Below, piece by piece: positions 26,901 through 37,963 of a stretch of DNA of 64,000 nucleotides. The DNA is from Pseudomonas plecoglossicida NBRC 103162 = DSM 15088 (GTDB lineage: Bacteria > Pseudomonadota > Gammaproteobacteria > Pseudomonadales > Pseudomonadaceae): contig NZ_BBIV01000002.1 of NCBI RefSeq assembly GCF_000730665.1, positions 62,001-126,000 of the forward strand. Reading direction: 5' to 3'. Under the pieces are notes generated by a model that saw only the letters and a program-made list of their open reading frames with translations, was not told where the DNA came from and did not search any database. Made by a program: the position numbers and the translations under genes. Every line of letters starts with the position of its first letter. Position 1 is the first letter of the stretch.

Positions 26901-27326
26901 ATGGAACACCTGACAACCCTCAAGGCGCTGCACATCATTGCCACTGCCTTGCTGCTGCTGGGCGCACTGGGTCTGGCGATCTGGACGGTGCGCGCTCGTC
27001 GCCAGGGTGACGCCGAGGCCTATGGCAAGCTGCTGCGCCGGCCGCTGGTGTTCGTCTGGCTGCTGATGGGCGTGTGCCTGGTGAGCATGCCGTTCACCGG
27101 CTGGTGGCTGGTGCACCTGGTCGGCTGGCCGCTGGGGCAGACCTGGGTGCTGGCTTCCAGCGTCATCTATACGCTTGGCGCGTTTGCCGCGTGGTGGTTG
27201 CTGGTGCGCTTGAATCGGCTGCGCAAGGCCGAGGTGGTGGGGTTGCGGTTTACCCTGGCCTTGGCGGTGTTCAGCGGGGTGTGCTTCCTGTCCATTGCCG
27301 GGTTGATGGGCGCCAAGCCGGTCTAG
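26901..27326 (+). CDS. DUF2269-type four-helix membrane protein
   Basis: This 141-residue protein has four hydrophobic segments (about 9-28, 49-72, 80-102 and 114-135) and the DUF2269 start LKALHIIATALLLLGALG. It is an inner-membrane protein of unknown function. It lies 40 bases after ilvA in the same direction, with an AAGGA-like site before the ATG. Confidence 0.78.
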   Translation: MEHLTTLKALHIIATALLLLGALGLAIWTVRARRQGDAEAYGKLLRRPLVFVWLLMGVCLVSMPFTGWWLVHLVGWPLGQTWVLASSVIYTLGAFAAWWLLVRLNRLRKAEVVGLRFTLALAVFSGVCFLSIAGLMGAKPV

Positions 27327-27337
27327 GGTCTGCGTTG

Positions 27338-27424
27338 CAGCCCAATCGCCGGCAAGCCGGCTCCCACAAAGATCTCACCGAACCCTGTGGGAGCCGGCTT
27401 GCCGGCGATGGGCCGCAAAGCGGC
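27338..27424. repeat. Inverted pair of REP elements
   Basis: AATCGCCGGCAAGCCGGCTC and its inverse lie about 20 bases apart, between two convergent genes. Confidence 0.9.
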
Positions 27425-27433
27425 CCCAGCAAT

Positions 27434-28090
27434 TCAATCCCGCAACGAAATCACTGGCCACCCCCGCCGCTCAGCCTCCGCCCGCAGGTTCGGGTCCGGA
27501 TCCACCGCCACCGCATGGCTCACCCGCTCCAGCAGCGGCAGGTCATTCATCGAATCGCTATAGAAATAGCTGTCTTCCAGGTCGAACCCGTTCTCCAGCA
27601 TCCATCGCTCAAGCCTCGTCACCTTGCCTTCACGGAAGCACGGTATATCGGTACTACGTCCGGTGTAGCGGCCGTCGCGCGTCTCGCATTCGGTGGCCAG
27701 CAGCACCCGCACACCCAGCCGGCGTGCGATGGGCGCGGTCACGAAGCGATTGGTCGCCGTGATGATCACCAGCTGGTCGCCCGCCTCGCGGTGCTGCTGC
27801 AGCAAGGCCAGTGCCTTGGGCAGGATGATCGGCTCGATGCAGTCACGCATGAACTCGCTGCGCCACTGGTCGAGTTGCGCAGGCTCGGTGGCCGCGAGGA
27901 TTTCCATGGAAAAGGCCAGGTAGGCCTGCAGGTCCAAGGTGCCGTTCAGGTAGTCCTGGTAGAAGGCATCGTTGCGTTGCTTGTAGGTGACCGGGTCGAG
28001 GATGCCCCGTTCGCACAGGTAGTCACCCCAGGCATGGTCGCTGTCGCCACCGAGGAGGGTATTGTCCAGGTCGAATAAAGCCAGGCGCAT
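27434..28090 (-). CDS. HAD-IB family phosphatase, SerB-like
   Basis: This protein of about 218 residues is a HAD phosphatase: motif I is [20 protein letters not shown], motif II is [10 protein letters not shown], and motif III is [16 protein letters not shown]. The helical cap between motifs I and II places it in subclass IB with SerB and similar proteins. In pseudomonads such proteins beside rppH are annotated as phosphoserine-phosphatase-like; the substrate is not proven. The start at 28090 is preferred; a GTG nine bases upstream is possible. Confidence 0.85.
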   Translation of the reverse strand: MRLALFDLDNTLLGGDSDHAWGDYLCERGILDPVTYKQRNDAFYQDYLNGTLDLQAYLAFSMEILAATEPAQLDQWRSEFMRDCIEPIILPKALALLQQHREAGDQLVIITATNRFVTAPIARRLGVRVLLATECETRDGRYTGRSTDIPCFREGKVTRLERWMLENGFDLEDSYFYSDSMNDLPLLERVSHAVAVDPDPNLRAEAERRGWPVISLRD

Positions 28091-28228
28091 CGTGGTCACT
28101 CGTCAGTCCAGGGTAGGCCCGCAGAATACGGAGTTTTCACCTCGCTGCACATAAGCTTGGCGGGCGCGTTGCTGCGCTCGCAGGCTTTGTGGAACAATGC
28201 GGTGACATGCGTTTGCGAGGTTGCTGCC

Positions 28229-28708
28229 GTGATCGACCCGGATGGTTTTCGCCCCAATGTCGGGATCATTCTCACGAATGATGCCGGGCAGGTGCTATGG
28301 GCTCGGCGGATCAACCAGGATGCCTGGCAATTCCCGCAGGGTGGTATCAACCCTGACGAGACGCCGGAAGATGCCCTGTACCGCGAGCTGAACGAAGAAG
28401 TTGGCCTTGAACGCGACGATGTGGAAATTCTTGCCTGCACCCGCGGCTGGTTGCGTTATCGTTTACCCCAGCGTCTGGTCCGTACCCACAGCCAACCGCT
28501 GTGCATCGGCCAGAAGCAGAAGTGGTTCCTGCTGCGCCTGGTAAGCAATGAGCAACGGGTGCGGATGGACCTGACCGGCAAACCGGAATTCGACGGCTGG
28601 CGTTGGGTCAGCTATTGGTATCCGCTGGGCCAGGTAGTGACATTCAAGCGCGAGGTCTACCGCCGCGCCCTGAAAGAGCTAGCACCGCGTCTGCTGACGC
28701 GCGACTGA
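28229..28708 (+). CDS. rppH: RNA pyrophosphohydrolase RppH
   Basis: This 159-residue Nudix enzyme removes pyrophosphate from the 5' end of mRNA and so starts RNase E-dependent decay. It begins with GTG ([17 protein letters not shown]), as is common for this gene. The Nudix box is [20 protein letters not shown]. It lies 22 bases before ptsP, the usual neighbour in gammaproteobacteria. Confidence 0.95.
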   Translation: MIDPDGFRPNVGIILTNDAGQVLWARRINQDAWQFPQGGINPDETPEDALYRELNEEVGLERDDVEILACTRGWLRYRLPQRLVRTHSQPLCIGQKQKWFLLRLVSNEQRVRMDLTGKPEFDGWRWVSYWYPLGQVVTFKREVYRRALKELAPRLLTRD

Positions 28709-28730
28709 CGACGGAGTTCGACCCCGAGCC

Positions 28731-31010
28731 ATGCTCAATACGCTGCGCAAGATCGTCCAGGAAGTGAACTCCGCCAAAGATCTCAAGACGGCGTTGGGGA
28801 TCATTGTCTTGCGCGTCAAGGAGGCCATGGGCAGTCAGGTCTGCTCGGTCTACCTGCTCGATCCGGAAACCAACCGGTTCGTGCTGATGGCCACCGAAGG
28901 CCTGAACAAGCGTTCCATCGGCAAGGTCAGCATGGCCCCCAACGAGGGCCTGGTCGGCCTGGTCGGTACCCGGGAAGAGCCGCTGAACCTGGAAAACGCC
29001 GCCGATCACCCGCGTTACCGCTACTTCGCCGAAACCGGTGAAGAGAAATTCGCCTCGTTCCTCGGCGCGCCGATCATCCACCACCGTCGGGTGGTGGGCG
29101 TACTGGTCATCCAGCAGAAGGAGCGCCGCCAGTTCGACGAGGGCGAAGAGGCGTTCCTGGTCACCATGAGCGCCCAGCTCGCCGGGGTTATCGCCCACGC
29201 CGAGGCCACCGGCTCCATTCGCGGCCTGGGCCGTCAGGGCAAGGGCATCCAGGAGGCGCGCTTCGTTGGCGTGCCAGGCTCGCCAGGCGCCGCCGTCGGG
29301 CGGGCGGTGGTCATGCTGCCGCCGGCCGACCTGGAAGTGGTACCGGACAAGACCGTCGATGACATCGACGCCGAACTCAAGTTGTTCAACAACGCCCTCG
29401 AAGGCGTGCGCGAAGACATGCGCAAGCTGTCGGCAAAGCTGGCTACCCAGCTGCGCCCTGAAGAGCGCGCGTTGTTCGATGTGTACCTGATGATGCTCGA
29501 AGACGCCGCCCTCGGTGGCGAAGTGACGCAAGTCATCAAGACCGGGCAATGGGCGCAGGGCGCCCTGCGCCAGGTGGTGGGCGAGCACGTCAACCGCTTC
29601 GAACTGATGGACGACGACTACCTGCGCGAGCGCGCCTCGGACGTCAAGGACCTGGGCCGACGCCTGCTGGCCTACCTGCAGGAAGCCCGTTCGCAATCGC
29701 TGGTGTATGCCGACAACACCATCCTCGTCAGTGAAGAGCTGACCCCGGCGATGCTCGGCGAGGTGCCGGAAGGCAAGCTGGTGGGCCTGGTCTCGGTGCT
29801 GGGTTCGGGTAACTCGCACGTGGCCATCCTGGCCCGGGCCATGGGCATTCCCACGGTGATGGGCCTGGTCGACCTGCCGTATTCCAAGGTCGACGGCATC
29901 GAGATGATCGTCGACGGCTACAAGGGTGAGGTATTCACCAACCCCAGCGACGTGCTGCGCAAGCAGTACAGCGAGGTGGTCGAGGAAGAGCGCCAGCTGG
30001 CCCAGGGCCTCGACGCCCTGCGCGAATTGCCGTGCGTCACCCCGGACGGCCATCGCATGCCGCTGTGGGTCAACACCGGCCTGCTCGCCGATGTGGCCCG
30101 GGCTCAGCAGCGCGGCGCCGAAGGTGTGGGCCTGTACCGCACCGAAGTGCCTTTCATGATCCAGCAGCGCTTCCCCAGCGAGAAGGAGCAGCTGGCGATC
30201 TACCGCGAGCAGTTGCAGTCGTTCCATCCGCTGCCGGTGACCATGCGCACCCTCGACATCGGTGGTGACAAGGCGCTGTCGTACTTCCCGATCAAGGAAG
30301 AAAACCCGTTCCTGGGCTGGCGCGGCATCCGCGTGACCCTCGATCACCCGGAAATCTTCCTGGTCCAGACCCGCGCCATGCTCAAGGCCAGCGAGGGCCT
30401 GAACAACCTGCGCATCCTGCTGCCGATGATCTCGGGCATCCACGAACTGGAAGAAGCCCTGCACCTGATCCACCGCGCCTGGGGCGAGGTGCGCGACGAG
30501 GGCACCGACGTGCCGATGCCACCGGTGGGGGTGATGGTGGAGATTCCGGCGGCGGTGTACCAGACCAAGGAGCTGGCGCGGCAAGTGGACTTCCTGTCGG
30601 TGGGTTCCAACGACCTGACCCAGTACCTGCTGGCGGTCGACCGCAACAACCCGCGGGTCGCCGACCTCTACGACTACCTGCATCCGGCAGTGCTGCAGGC
30701 CTTGAATACCGTGGTGCGCGACGCCCATGGCGAAGGCAAGCCGGTGAGTATCTGCGGCGAGATGGCCGGTGATCCGGCGGCGGCGATCCTGTTGATGGCC
30801 ATGGGCTTCGACAGCCTGTCGATGAACGCCACCAACCTGCCGAAGGTGAAGTGGATGCTGCGCCAGATGAACATGAGCAAGGCCAAGGAGCTGCTGGCCG
30901 AGGCCATGAGCCATGACAACCCGCAGGTTATCCACAGCTCGTTGCAGCTGGCGCTGAAGAACCTCGGACTGGCGCGGATGATCGCGCCAGGGGCCAACAA
31001 GACGCTCTGA
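28731..31010 (+). CDS. ptsP: Phosphoenolpyruvate-protein phosphotransferase PtsP (EI-Ntr)
   Basis: This 759-residue protein is enzyme I of the nitrogen phosphotransferase system; it passes phosphate from PEP to NPr and on to PtsN. The N-terminal GAF domain (about 1-165) senses a nitrogen signal such as glutamine. The phosphohistidine motif is GSGNSHVAILARAMGIPT (near residue 360), and the PEP-binding barrel has the catalytic Cys in VSICGEMAGD near the end. It is co-directional with rppH and ends at a hairpin. Confidence 0.96.
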   Translation: MLNTLRKIVQEVNSAKDLKTALGIIVLRVKEAMGSQVCSVYLLDPETNRFVLMATEGLNKRSIGKVSMAPNEGLVGLVGTREEPLNLENAADHPRYRYFAETGEEKFASFLGAPIIHHRRVVGVLVIQQKERRQFDEGEEAFLVTMSAQLAGVIAHAEATGSIRGLGRQGKGIQEARFVGVPGSPGAAVGRAVVMLPPADLEVVPDKTVDDIDAELKLFNNALEGVREDMRKLSAKLATQLRPEERALFDVYLMMLEDAALGGEVTQVIKTGQWAQGALRQVVGEHVNRFELMDDDYLRERASDVKDLGRRLLAYLQEARSQSLVYADNTILVSEELTPAMLGEVPEGKLVGLVSVLGSGNSHVAILARAMGIPTVMGLVDLPYSKVDGIEMIVDGYKGEVFTNPSDVLRKQYSEVVEEERQLAQGLDALRELPCVTPDGHRMPLWVNTGLLADVARAQQRGAEGVGLYRTEVPFMIQQRFPSEKEQLAIYREQLQSFHPLPVTMRTLDIGGDKALSYFPIKEENPFLGWRGIRVTLDHPEIFLVQTRAMLKASEGLNNLRILLPMISGIHELEEALHLIHRAWGEVRDEGTDVPMPPVGVMVEIPAAVYQTKELARQVDFLSVGSNDLTQYLLAVDRNNPRVADLYDYLHPAVLQALNTVVRDAHGEGKPVSICGEMAGDPAAAILLMAMGFDSLSMNATNLPKVKWMLRQMNMSKAKELLAEAMSHDNPQVIHSSLQLALKNLGLARMIAPGANKTL

Positions 31011-31016
31011 AGACTC

Positions 31017-31037
31017 TGGGGCCGCAAAGCGGCCCCA
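31017..31037. terminator. Hairpin between convergent ptsP and the NRDE gene
   Basis: TGGGGCCGC-AAA-GCGGCCCCA is a perfect nine-base stem in the 31-base gap between two convergent genes. No long T-run follows, so it is a probable but not certain bidirectional terminator. Confidence 0.65.
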
Positions 31038-31041
31038 ACAG

Positions 31042-31788
31042 TTACACAATTATCTCAACTTCCCCCAAATGCCCCCCAAACGGCCCGAAGCTGCGTTCAA
31101 TGAGCCGCCTTCTGCCCTGATCATCCACAATCAGCACCGTACTCGCCCGCGTCCCATAGTTCTGGCTGGCAATGAACACGCTCGACAGCAGTTTCTCCGT
31201 CACCACTCCAACCCCCGTCTCCGGCAGTTCGCTGTCCGCTGCCGGTTCGGCGTCGGCAAGCAACGCCAGCAACCGCTGTGGATCAGCCGCATCCAGCAAC
31301 CCCTCGAGCCCATTGCGGGCCTTGATCAGCTTCGGCCACGGCGTATCCAGCCCGGCGTTGGAAAGCCCGTAGACCCCGGCCTCCAGCAGCCGTGGCGCGG
31401 CGTCCCGTGCATGCAGGTAGCCCAGCTGCTCTCTGTCACCCACCAGCAAGTTGAACCCGGAATACTGGCCACTGCGGCTCGCGACCTGGTCCAGATACGC
31501 CTCCAGCCCCAGTTCACCCTGCAGATACCCAGCCACGAGCTCGCCGCGGCTGCGCGGCCCGAGCGGCTGGCCAGGTTCGCGGATATTGGTCAGCGCCGCG
31601 AAGCGCCCCTGCGGCCCCACGCCAAGCCAGGTGCCCCCTGCTTCAAGGTCACGCCCGGCATGCACGCCAGGCGCATCCTGCCACGCGGCCAGGGCCTGCG
31701 TAGGGCGGGCATAGAACTCGTCGCGGTTGGCCGCGACGATCAGCGGCAGGGCATGCCCCGGCCGCCAGGCGAATACGATCAGACACAT
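31042..31788 (-). CDS. NRDE/TANGO2-family protein
   Basis: This 248-residue protein begins MCLIVFAW and has the naming motif ANRDEFYARPTQAL near residue 20. The N-terminal cysteine at position 2 suggests an Ntn-type fold, typical of the family. TANGO2 homologs have been linked to haem transport in other organisms; a role here is only inferred. Confidence 0.85.
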   Translation of the reverse strand: MCLIVFAWRPGHALPLIVAANRDEFYARPTQALAAWQDAPGVHAGRDLEAGGTWLGVGPQGRFAALTNIREPGQPLGPRSRGELVAGYLQGELGLEAYLDQVASRSGQYSGFNLLVGDREQLGYLHARDAAPRLLEAGVYGLSNAGLDTPWPKLIKARNGLEGLLDAADPQRLLALLADAEPAADSELPETGVGVVTEKLLSSVFIASQNYGTRASTVLIVDDQGRRRLIERSFGPFGGHLGEVEIIV

Positions 31789-31918
31789 CAGGTTGGGCCT
31801 CTGTGTTTTTCGTCACTCTACTCACTGCGGCGGTGGGGATCCATCCTGTCACGAAGTTCACTAGAGCCGCGTACCCGCCTTCCGTTACCATGCCGGATTG
31901 ATTTCTCGGGGACGACGA

Positions 31919-32701
31919 ATGGAGTTCGCACTCTATCTGCTATTGGGCGCCTGTGCCGGGGTGCTGGCCGGGCTGTTCGGCGTGGGCGGCGGCATCATCA
32001 TCGTGCCGGTGCTGGTGTTCAGCTTCACCTTGCAGGGCTTCGATACGTCGATCCTGACCCACCTGGCAGTCGGCACCTCGCTGGCGACCATCGTCTTCAC
32101 CTCGATCAACGCCGTGCTCGAGCACCATCGCAAGCGCGCGGTGCAGTGGCCGATCTTCGCCTGGATGACCGTCGGCATCCTGCTCGGCGCCGGTATCGGC
32201 GCCAAGACCGCTTCGCTGATCCAGGGCCCGCAACTGCAGAAGATCATCGGGGTGTTCGCCCTGATCGTCGCCGCGCAAATGGCCCTGGACCTCAAGCCCA
32301 AGGCCGGCCGCGGCATTCCCGGCAAGCCCGCGCTGGTCGGCGCAGGCGGGGTGATCGGCTGGGCCTCGGCGATCTTTGGTATCGGTGGCGGTTCGCTGAC
32401 CGTGCCCTTCCTGACCTGGCGCAGCCTGCCGATGCAGCAGGCCGTGGCGACCTCGTCGGCCTGCGGGCTGCCGATCGCCGTGGCCAGTGCCCTGAGCTTC
32501 ATGTGGCTGGGTTGGGACGAAACGCACCTGCCCGCGCACAGCCTGGGCTATGTCTACCTGCCGGCGCTGGTCGGCATTGCCGTGACCAGCATGTTTTTCG
32601 CTCGCTTCGGCGCACGCCTGGCGCACACGTTGTCGCCGCGCCTGCTCAAGCGCCTGTTCGCCGCGCTGCTGTTCTGCGTCGGGCTGAGCTTCCTGATTTG
32701 A
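31919..32701 (+). CDS. TSUP/TauE-family membrane transporter
   Basis: This 260-residue protein has about eight membrane segments in two similar halves. Family repeats are [13 protein letters not shown] near the start and [15 protein letters not shown] in the middle, the signature of the TSUP (TauE/SafE) family, which moves sulfite, sulfonates or similar anions. The start at 31919 gives a natural N-terminus directly before the first membrane helix. It is 16 bases before lgt. Confidence 0.88.
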   Translation: MEFALYLLLGACAGVLAGLFGVGGGIIIVPVLVFSFTLQGFDTSILTHLAVGTSLATIVFTSINAVLEHHRKRAVQWPIFAWMTVGILLGAGIGAKTASLIQGPQLQKIIGVFALIVAAQMALDLKPKAGRGIPGKPALVGAGGVIGWASAIFGIGGGSLTVPFLTWRSLPMQQAVATSSACGLPIAVASALSFMWLGWDETHLPAHSLGYVYLPALVGIAVTSMFFARFGARLAHTLSPRLLKRLFAALLFCVGLSFLI

Positions 32702-32717
32702 ACCAAGAGGAATATCC

Positions 32718-33527
32718 ATGCTGCCTTACCCGCAGATAGACCCCGTGGCCGTGGCCATCGGACCGCTGAAAATCCACTGGTACGGCCTGATGTACCTGAT
32801 CGGCATTGGCGGCGCCTGGCTGCTCGCCTCGCGCCGGTTGAACCGTTTTGACCCCACCTGGTCGCGCGAGAAGCTCTCCGACCTGGTGTTCTGGTTGTCG
32901 ATGGGGGTGATCGTCGGTGGCCGCCTGGGCTACGTGCTGTTCTACGACCTGCACGCCTACCTGGCCAACCCGGCGCTGATCTTCGAAGTGTGGAAAGGCG
33001 GCATGTCGTTCCACGGTGGCTTCATCGGCGTGATGCTGGCAGCGTTGTGGTTCGGCAAGCGCAACAACAAGTCGTTCTTCGAGCTGATGGACTTCGTCGC
33101 GCCGCTGGTGCCGATCGGCCTGGGTGCCGGGCGCATCGGCAACTTCATCAATGCCGAACTGTGGGGCAAGGCCACCGATGTGCCGTGGGCGATGGTCTTC
33201 CCGCCGTTCAGCGACCCGGCCCAGTTGCCGCGTCATCCGTCGCAGCTGTACCAGTTCGCCCTGGAAGGTGTGGCATTATTCGTGATTCTCTGGTTGTACT
33301 CGCGCAAGCCGCGCCCGACCATGGCCGTTTCCGGCATGTTCGCGCTGTTCTACGGTATTTTCCGCTTCATCGTGGAGTTCGTGCGGGTGCCCGATGCCCA
33401 ACTCGGCTACATCGCCTTCGGTTGGCTGACCATGGGTCAGTTGCTCTGCGTGCCGATGATCGTCGGCGGCATCTTCCTGATCTGGTTGGCCTACAACCGT
33501 AAACCCACGGCAAAACCCGCCGTATGA
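32718..33527 (+). CDS. lgt: Prolipoprotein diacylglyceryl transferase Lgt
   Basis: This 269-residue inner-membrane enzyme moves diacylglycerol from phosphatidylglycerol to the lipobox cysteine of prolipoproteins. Seen are seven membrane segments, the essential-His region [10 protein letters not shown], and the signature [20 protein letters not shown] precedes the ATG. It lies 48 bases before thyA, the normal lgt-thyA operon order. Confidence 0.96.
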   Translation: MLPYPQIDPVAVAIGPLKIHWYGLMYLIGIGGAWLLASRRLNRFDPTWSREKLSDLVFWLSMGVIVGGRLGYVLFYDLHAYLANPALIFEVWKGGMSFHGGFIGVMLAALWFGKRNNKSFFELMDFVAPLVPIGLGAGRIGNFINAELWGKATDVPWAMVFPPFSDPAQLPRHPSQLYQFALEGVALFVILWLYSRKPRPTMAVSGMFALFYGIFRFIVEFVRVPDAQLGYIAFGWLTMGQLLCVPMIVGGIFLIWLAYNRKPTAKPAV

Positions 33528-33575
33528 TTTTCACGGCAGGGGCGATCCTCCTGCCGTTCTCGTTACAGGTAAGCC

Positions 33576-34280
33576 ATGAAACAGTATCTAGATCTGGTCC
33601 GCGACGTCATCGAAAACGGCACGCTGCAAGGCAATCGCACCGGCATCCGCACCATCAGCCTGCCCGGCGCCATGCTGCGTTTCGACCTGCAGAAAGGCTT
33701 CCCGGCCATCACCACGCGCAAGCTGGCGTTCAAGTCGGCCATCGGCGAGATGGTCGGTTTCCTGCGGGGCGTGAAGAACGCCGGTGAATTCCGCGAACTG
33801 GGCTGCAAGGTCTGGGACCAGAACGCCAACGAGAACGCCCAGTGGCTGGCCAACCCGTTCCGCCAAGGGCATGACGACCTGGGTGAGATCTACGGCGTGC
33901 AGTGGCGCCAATGGCCGGGCTACAAGCGCATCCCGCTGAGCAACCCGGCGGCCATCGAGATGGCTGAAAAGGCGGGCTTTCGCAAGATCGCCCAGGACCA
34001 GGAAGACGGCCAGGCGTTCGTCATCCTGTACAAGGCCATCGACCAGGTGCGCCAGTGCCTGGACACCATCGCCAACGACCCGGGCAGCCGGCGTATCCTG
34101 TTCCATGGCTGGAACTGCGCGCAGCTGGACGAAATGGCCTTGCCGCCATGCCACCTGCTGTACCAGTTCCATCCCAATGTCGAGACCCGGGAAATTTCCC
34201 TGACCCTCTACATCCGCTCCAACGACCTGGGCCTTTTATACCCCCGCGAAGAATCCGCACATTACGCAATGGCAGCCTAG
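33576..34280 (+). pseudogene. thyA: Host thymidylate synthase thyA, 5' part, interrupted by the island
   Basis: Codons 1-220 are a normal long-type Pseudomonas ThyA, including the catalytic cysteine in [12 protein letters not shown] and ending in [12 protein letters not shown]. At 34234/34235 the host sequence stops and island sequence adds 14 foreign residues (to AHYAMAA) before a stop, giving a 234-residue open frame. The missing C-terminal third, with the GDAHVYENH motif, lies at 59363-59675. The truncated product lacks the folate/nucleotide-contacting C-terminus and should be inactive. Joining 33576-34234 to 59363-59675 gives 972 bases, exactly 323 codons and a stop. Confidence 0.95.
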
Positions 34281-34345
34281 TAAGGCTTTACCTTCCAAGC
34301 TCGTTTATTGTGCCCCGATACGAATTGCACATTGTGTATAGTACG
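34235..34345. other. Left end of the island with recombinase-site-like repeats
   Basis: Starting 23 bases inside the border lies GCACATTACGC (34257-34267), then CCTTCCAAGC (34291-34300), and GCACATTGT (from 34327). The first two occur in inverted orientation at the right end (59327-59337 and 59305-59314). A -10-like TATAGT (34337-34342) lies before ginA. These repeats are probably the binding sites of the Gin proteins, placed so that they could also control the operon. Confidence 0.7.
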
Positions 34346-34370
34346 GGCCGCTTTGAGGAGAGAGGAAGCA

Positions 34371-35618
34371 GTGAAGGTTATCGCAGTTAGGGGCACCCCC
34401 CTAGATCTCAGAGAGTCCCCAACCAGGCGGGACGACCCATCGGAAGAACCCCAATTCCAGGAAGCCGTGAACGTCACAGGGGCAGCCGTCTTTGATGACG
34501 ATGAGCGCTTAATGCCTTTGATGTCGGGCTACCTATCCCACGCGCTCCAGACCGCCCAGATTTCCCAACTGACGGCCATCACCTATGGTCGCAACCTTGG
34601 CTATACCTGCGAGTATCTGATGAGCCGGCGTGAGTTTCGTGATTGCGAGCGTGACTCAGCGTTTTTGGAAATCCGTACCCACGTCATCGAGGAGTACTTC
34701 GCCCACCTGCGCGAGGCAGAGGAGCTTTCCAAGAAGACGGTGCGCAACCGGGATTCGTCCTTGATGGCGTTTTTCAATGATTCCCTGTGCCGGGGAGTGG
34801 ACGACGCACCCGCGCCTCGTACCGCGCCTAACCCGTACACTGCCGGCTACCTGTCCCCTCGTCCCAACAAGAGCTTGGTGGTGGCCTGTTCCCTGAATGA
34901 TCTCAGAGAGCTCATCCTTGCCACGCAGAGTGAACGAGAGCGCTGCTTGCTGCAGTTCATGTACGACGCAGGCCTGCGCCGCTCAGAAGTCCCGCGAGTG
35001 ACCCTCAAGGCTATCGATGATGCCCTTCGATTCCAGGACACATTGTTCATCTCTCCAGGCGTGTCTGAGCCGGTCAATGCCGACTACTGCCCTTTGCATG
35101 TTGACGGCAGCAAAGGTTCTGCGGACTCCACCAAGCCCCGTCAGACGCTGGTTAGTCGCGCCACTTTGCAGCGTGTGAAGAAGTATCACGCATCCCCGCT
35201 GTACAAGATGTACAAGCGTCAATTCAAAGGAGCTGAGAACACCCCTGCCTTCTTGAATGCAGAGGGTCGTGAATACACCCGACGCTCGATTTCCAAACTC
35301 TTGGAGCGGACGTCCGCGCGTGCTCTGAATCTTCTGAAAATTGGAAGGAAGATCTCCCCGCATAAGTTGAGGCACGGAAACGCCTATGCCCTGTTGAGAA
35401 CGCCGGACATCGGTACCGATTACCTTGATCGACTGGTGACTGTGCAGAAGACCTTGGGTCACTCGCATCTCAACACGTCGGAAGCCTATACCCAGATCCC
35501 CTACGACCTCTACCAGAAGCTCGTACGCTCCGGAACTGAGACCAAGACGAAAGCAGGCGAAATGGCTGAGCTTTCCCAGCAGACGCGCCTGAAAATTGAT
35601 GCGGGAGATATGAAATGA
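34371..35618 (+). CDS. ginA: Tyrosine-recombinase-family protein GinA-like
   Basis: This 415-residue protein starts at a GTG preceded by a strong GAGGAGAGAGGA site. It has an N-terminal core-binding region (about 50-150, [20 protein letters not shown]) and a tyrosine-recombinase catalytic domain: Arg I in [13 protein letters not shown], box [14 protein letters not shown], and [16 protein letters not shown] with the catalytic Tyr. All expected catalytic residues are visible. It overlaps the next gene by four bases. With the two following recombinases it should integrate and excise the island, as required for GInts. Confidence 0.88.
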   Translation: MKVIAVRGTPLDLRESPTRRDDPSEEPQFQEAVNVTGAAVFDDDERLMPLMSGYLSHALQTAQISQLTAITYGRNLGYTCEYLMSRREFRDCERDSAFLEIRTHVIEEYFAHLREAEELSKKTVRNRDSSLMAFFNDSLCRGVDDAPAPRTAPNPYTAGYLSPRPNKSLVVACSLNDLRELILATQSERERCLLQFMYDAGLRRSEVPRVTLKAIDDALRFQDTLFISPGVSEPVNADYCPLHVDGSKGSADSTKPRQTLVSRATLQRVKKYHASPLYKMYKRQFKGAENTPAFLNAEGREYTRRSISKLLERTSARALNLLKIGRKISPHKLRHGNAYALLRTPDIGTDYLDRLVTVQKTLGHSHLNTSEAYTQIPYDLYQKLVRSGTETKTKAGEMAELSQQTRLKIDAGDMK

Positions 35619-37963
35619 GTCGGCTGACTAGCGCTCAGGTAGATGCTGTCATTGAATCGTTTGTGGCCCGCGTCACTGATGATCGGGAATCGCTGCTCAG
35701 GGTCTGTCTCAGCGGGGGGGAGGACTTGGCGGTCGCCCCTCGCTACGTCATTGAGCAGACCAATCTCAGCCCAATGGCGATCTCTAAGCGCACTTCATTC
35801 TTTGAGCCGATCTTCAATGCGATGCGCGACGAAGGCATCATTGTCCCTGGCCACTCGTCGAGCGCTTGCGATTGGCGCCGTAGGCTGCTTGCTTGGTATG
35901 AAGGCATGCCTATGGAGGAGAGGTTGGCCATACCGGTGTTTGGCAATAGCATCAAGGATCGTGGCTTCTTGAGCGAGATTCCTGAATTAGCAGACCTCAG
36001 AGGGGCGAGGACGAGACATGAACTCGTAAGGATCACATTTGGGGAGATCCTTGATGACCTTCGGAAGCTCGGCGTTCTCGATTCCAGCTACCAAACCGTT
36101 GAAAAACGACTTGCCTCGAAGAAAGAGAGCAAACCCTCCGAATCTGTGCGAGACGCCTTCACGGCTTTGCGCTCAGTACACGTCCATCACCTGTCCGACC
36201 TCGTAAGCCCGGAGCCGGAGCGCCCTTTCCAGCACGTGCTGCACCTCTTCAGTGCTTCATCAATGAAGAGCAGCAGTGCGTCAGGTCAGTCGAATTTTAT
36301 CGAGGCTTTCAAAAACTACCGAGCCTATCTCAAGGATGCCAACTACACAGGCTTAGAGGACATTCGGGAGCTCGTAACCCCGTATTCCCTTCCCAAGTTC
36401 AGGGGATATCTCCAGAACAGGATCGTTGAGCGTTCGCTGTCGACCAGCCACTGCAGTACGATGATGAGCTCGGCTCGGAAGATGATGGCCCGTGCAGTCC
36501 AGATTGAGGGCCTGCGGCTCACTAGCTTCGCCGCAGCTGCAGGGTTCGATGTTAAACGTGAAACTGATCAGTACAAGCCTTATCCCCAGGCTGTGCGAAA
36601 CCGTATTTCGCAGGTCATTGAGCAAGAGATTGAGGAAACCAATCGCTTGGCTCAGCCTTACGTTCTAAGCCACGTAGGCGAAGACCCGCTGAGCGCTGAT
36701 GGAAAAGTACGCCGAGGCTTTAATACGCTCGATAACGCTCGTTGGATTTTTGAGAACAAACTCAACTGCAAGCCATTGAGTTTCAAGTCCGTAGATCGAA
36801 ATGACCCATACCAACGGGCGTTTATGTCGATTATTTCGAATTCGTCAAGTTCCATTTTCGCAATCTATAAAAGCTGGGGCGTGCAATATCAGGTTGATGG
36901 TCGTGTCGTTGCGCCGTACATCGCTCGACTTGCGCAAGTCACTGGGATGAACGCTGACTCTTTGCTGGGACTGGAGCTGGATGATTTCGTCGAGCGTCAT
37001 GATTTAACTGATCGCCCTTGCTTGCTGTATTGGAAGGAGCGTTCTGAGGGCGCTAAGATGCTTCATCTCGATATTTTCCATGCGGAGATCTCTTGGCTGA
37101 CCACCTCTCAAGGCCGTGCGGTCAAGCAGATCTTTGACGATGTGAAGCTTCTGACCCGTGATATTCGCCGAAATGCACCTGTCGAAGCTCAGAGCAAGCT
37201 ATTCATCTATCGATCAAGTGCTTGCAGAATGTATGGCGTGGTGAACTCTTTTGAGAGTTCTGGCGACACCATGCTGCACGATACTCTGCAGAAGTTCTCT
37301 CAGGATCATGGACTGCTTGACGAAGACGGCAATCCTCTCAAGCTCTCACCGTCACGTTTCCGTCCCAGCTTCGTGAGCGAGCTGATTGAGCGCGGCGTCT
37401 CTCCACGCGAGATTCAGGTGCTTTTAGGCCATAAGAGCCTCAGCACCACTATGGCCTATCTGGATCAGATGGACTTCAATCCCATGGCGCGCCGGATGCT
37501 GCATAAGGTTCTCCATGAAATGCAGCAAGACACGTTGGAGGAGGCTCCGAAACTCATCCCTACCAAGACTATCGAGTCCGCACCAGAAGCGATGCCGCTG
37601 CGGTCTGGCTTGGCGACCTGCATGAACGTCTTTGACCCACCGGCTTTCATTAAAGCGTTGGCAAGCTACGACCCTAGCAAGCCCTGCACGCTGTTCAACA
37701 AGTGTCTTTCTTGCAGCAACAGCATCATCACTGTATCGCACCTGCCGGAGCTTTTTGCTATGCGGCGCGACTACCAGCGGATGATTGAGGTCAACCGGGT
37801 GCTCGAAACGCCCTACGGAGCCGTCATCCTGGATAACCTAGATGTGCTGAACAACATCCTCGACCCGGAAATATCGGACTTTTCCGTGGAAGAGCTGACC
37901 AAGGCTGAGCGCCTCTCTGGAAACCTGCAGGTCAGTATTTTGACCGAGGGGGTAACGCTATGA
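35615..37963 (+). CDS. ginB: Large tyrosine-recombinase-like protein GinB-like
   Basis: This 782-residue protein has a long N-terminal part (about 1-400) and a C-terminal recombinase-like domain. Box II reads [17 protein letters not shown] and the end motif is [16 protein letters not shown], with the Tyr in place. The first catalytic Arg is replaced: the usual TGMRxSEL reads [11 protein letters not shown]. The box II His is also changed to Ser. A Cys cluster follows ([12 protein letters not shown]), a possible zinc site. It may be a structural partner or use a variant active site. Start and stop overlap its neighbours by ATGA. Confidence 0.83.
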   Translation: MSRLTSAQVDAVIESFVARVTDDRESLLRVCLSGGEDLAVAPRYVIEQTNLSPMAISKRTSFFEPIFNAMRDEGIIVPGHSSSACDWRRRLLAWYEGMPMEERLAIPVFGNSIKDRGFLSEIPELADLRGARTRHELVRITFGEILDDLRKLGVLDSSYQTVEKRLASKKESKPSESVRDAFTALRSVHVHHLSDLVSPEPERPFQHVLHLFSASSMKSSSASGQSNFIEAFKNYRAYLKDANYTGLEDIRELVTPYSLPKFRGYLQNRIVERSLSTSHCSTMMSSARKMMARAVQIEGLRLTSFAAAAGFDVKRETDQYKPYPQAVRNRISQVIEQEIEETNRLAQPYVLSHVGEDPLSADGKVRRGFNTLDNARWIFENKLNCKPLSFKSVDRNDPYQRAFMSIISNSSSSIFAIYKSWGVQYQVDGRVVAPYIARLAQVTGMNADSLLGLELDDFVERHDLTDRPCLLYWKERSEGAKMLHLDIFHAEISWLTTSQGRAVKQIFDDVKLLTRDIRRNAPVEAQSKLFIYRSSACRMYGVVNSFESSGDTMLHDTLQKFSQDHGLLDEDGNPLKLSPSRFRPSFVSELIERGVSPREIQVLLGHKSLSTTMAYLDQMDFNPMARRMLHKVLHEMQQDTLEEAPKLIPTKTIESAPEAMPLRSGLATCMNVFDPPAFIKALASYDPSKPCTLFNKCLSCSNSIITVSHLPELFAMRRDYQRMIEVNRVLETPYGAVILDNLDVLNNILDPEISDFSVEELTKAERLSGNLQVSILTEGVTL

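Noticed and set aside
33576..34280. Split thyA as a sequencing or assembly error
   Set aside because: The two parts join exactly in frame over 25 kb. The left end has an integrase operon, and both ends share inverted motifs, so real integration explains it better.
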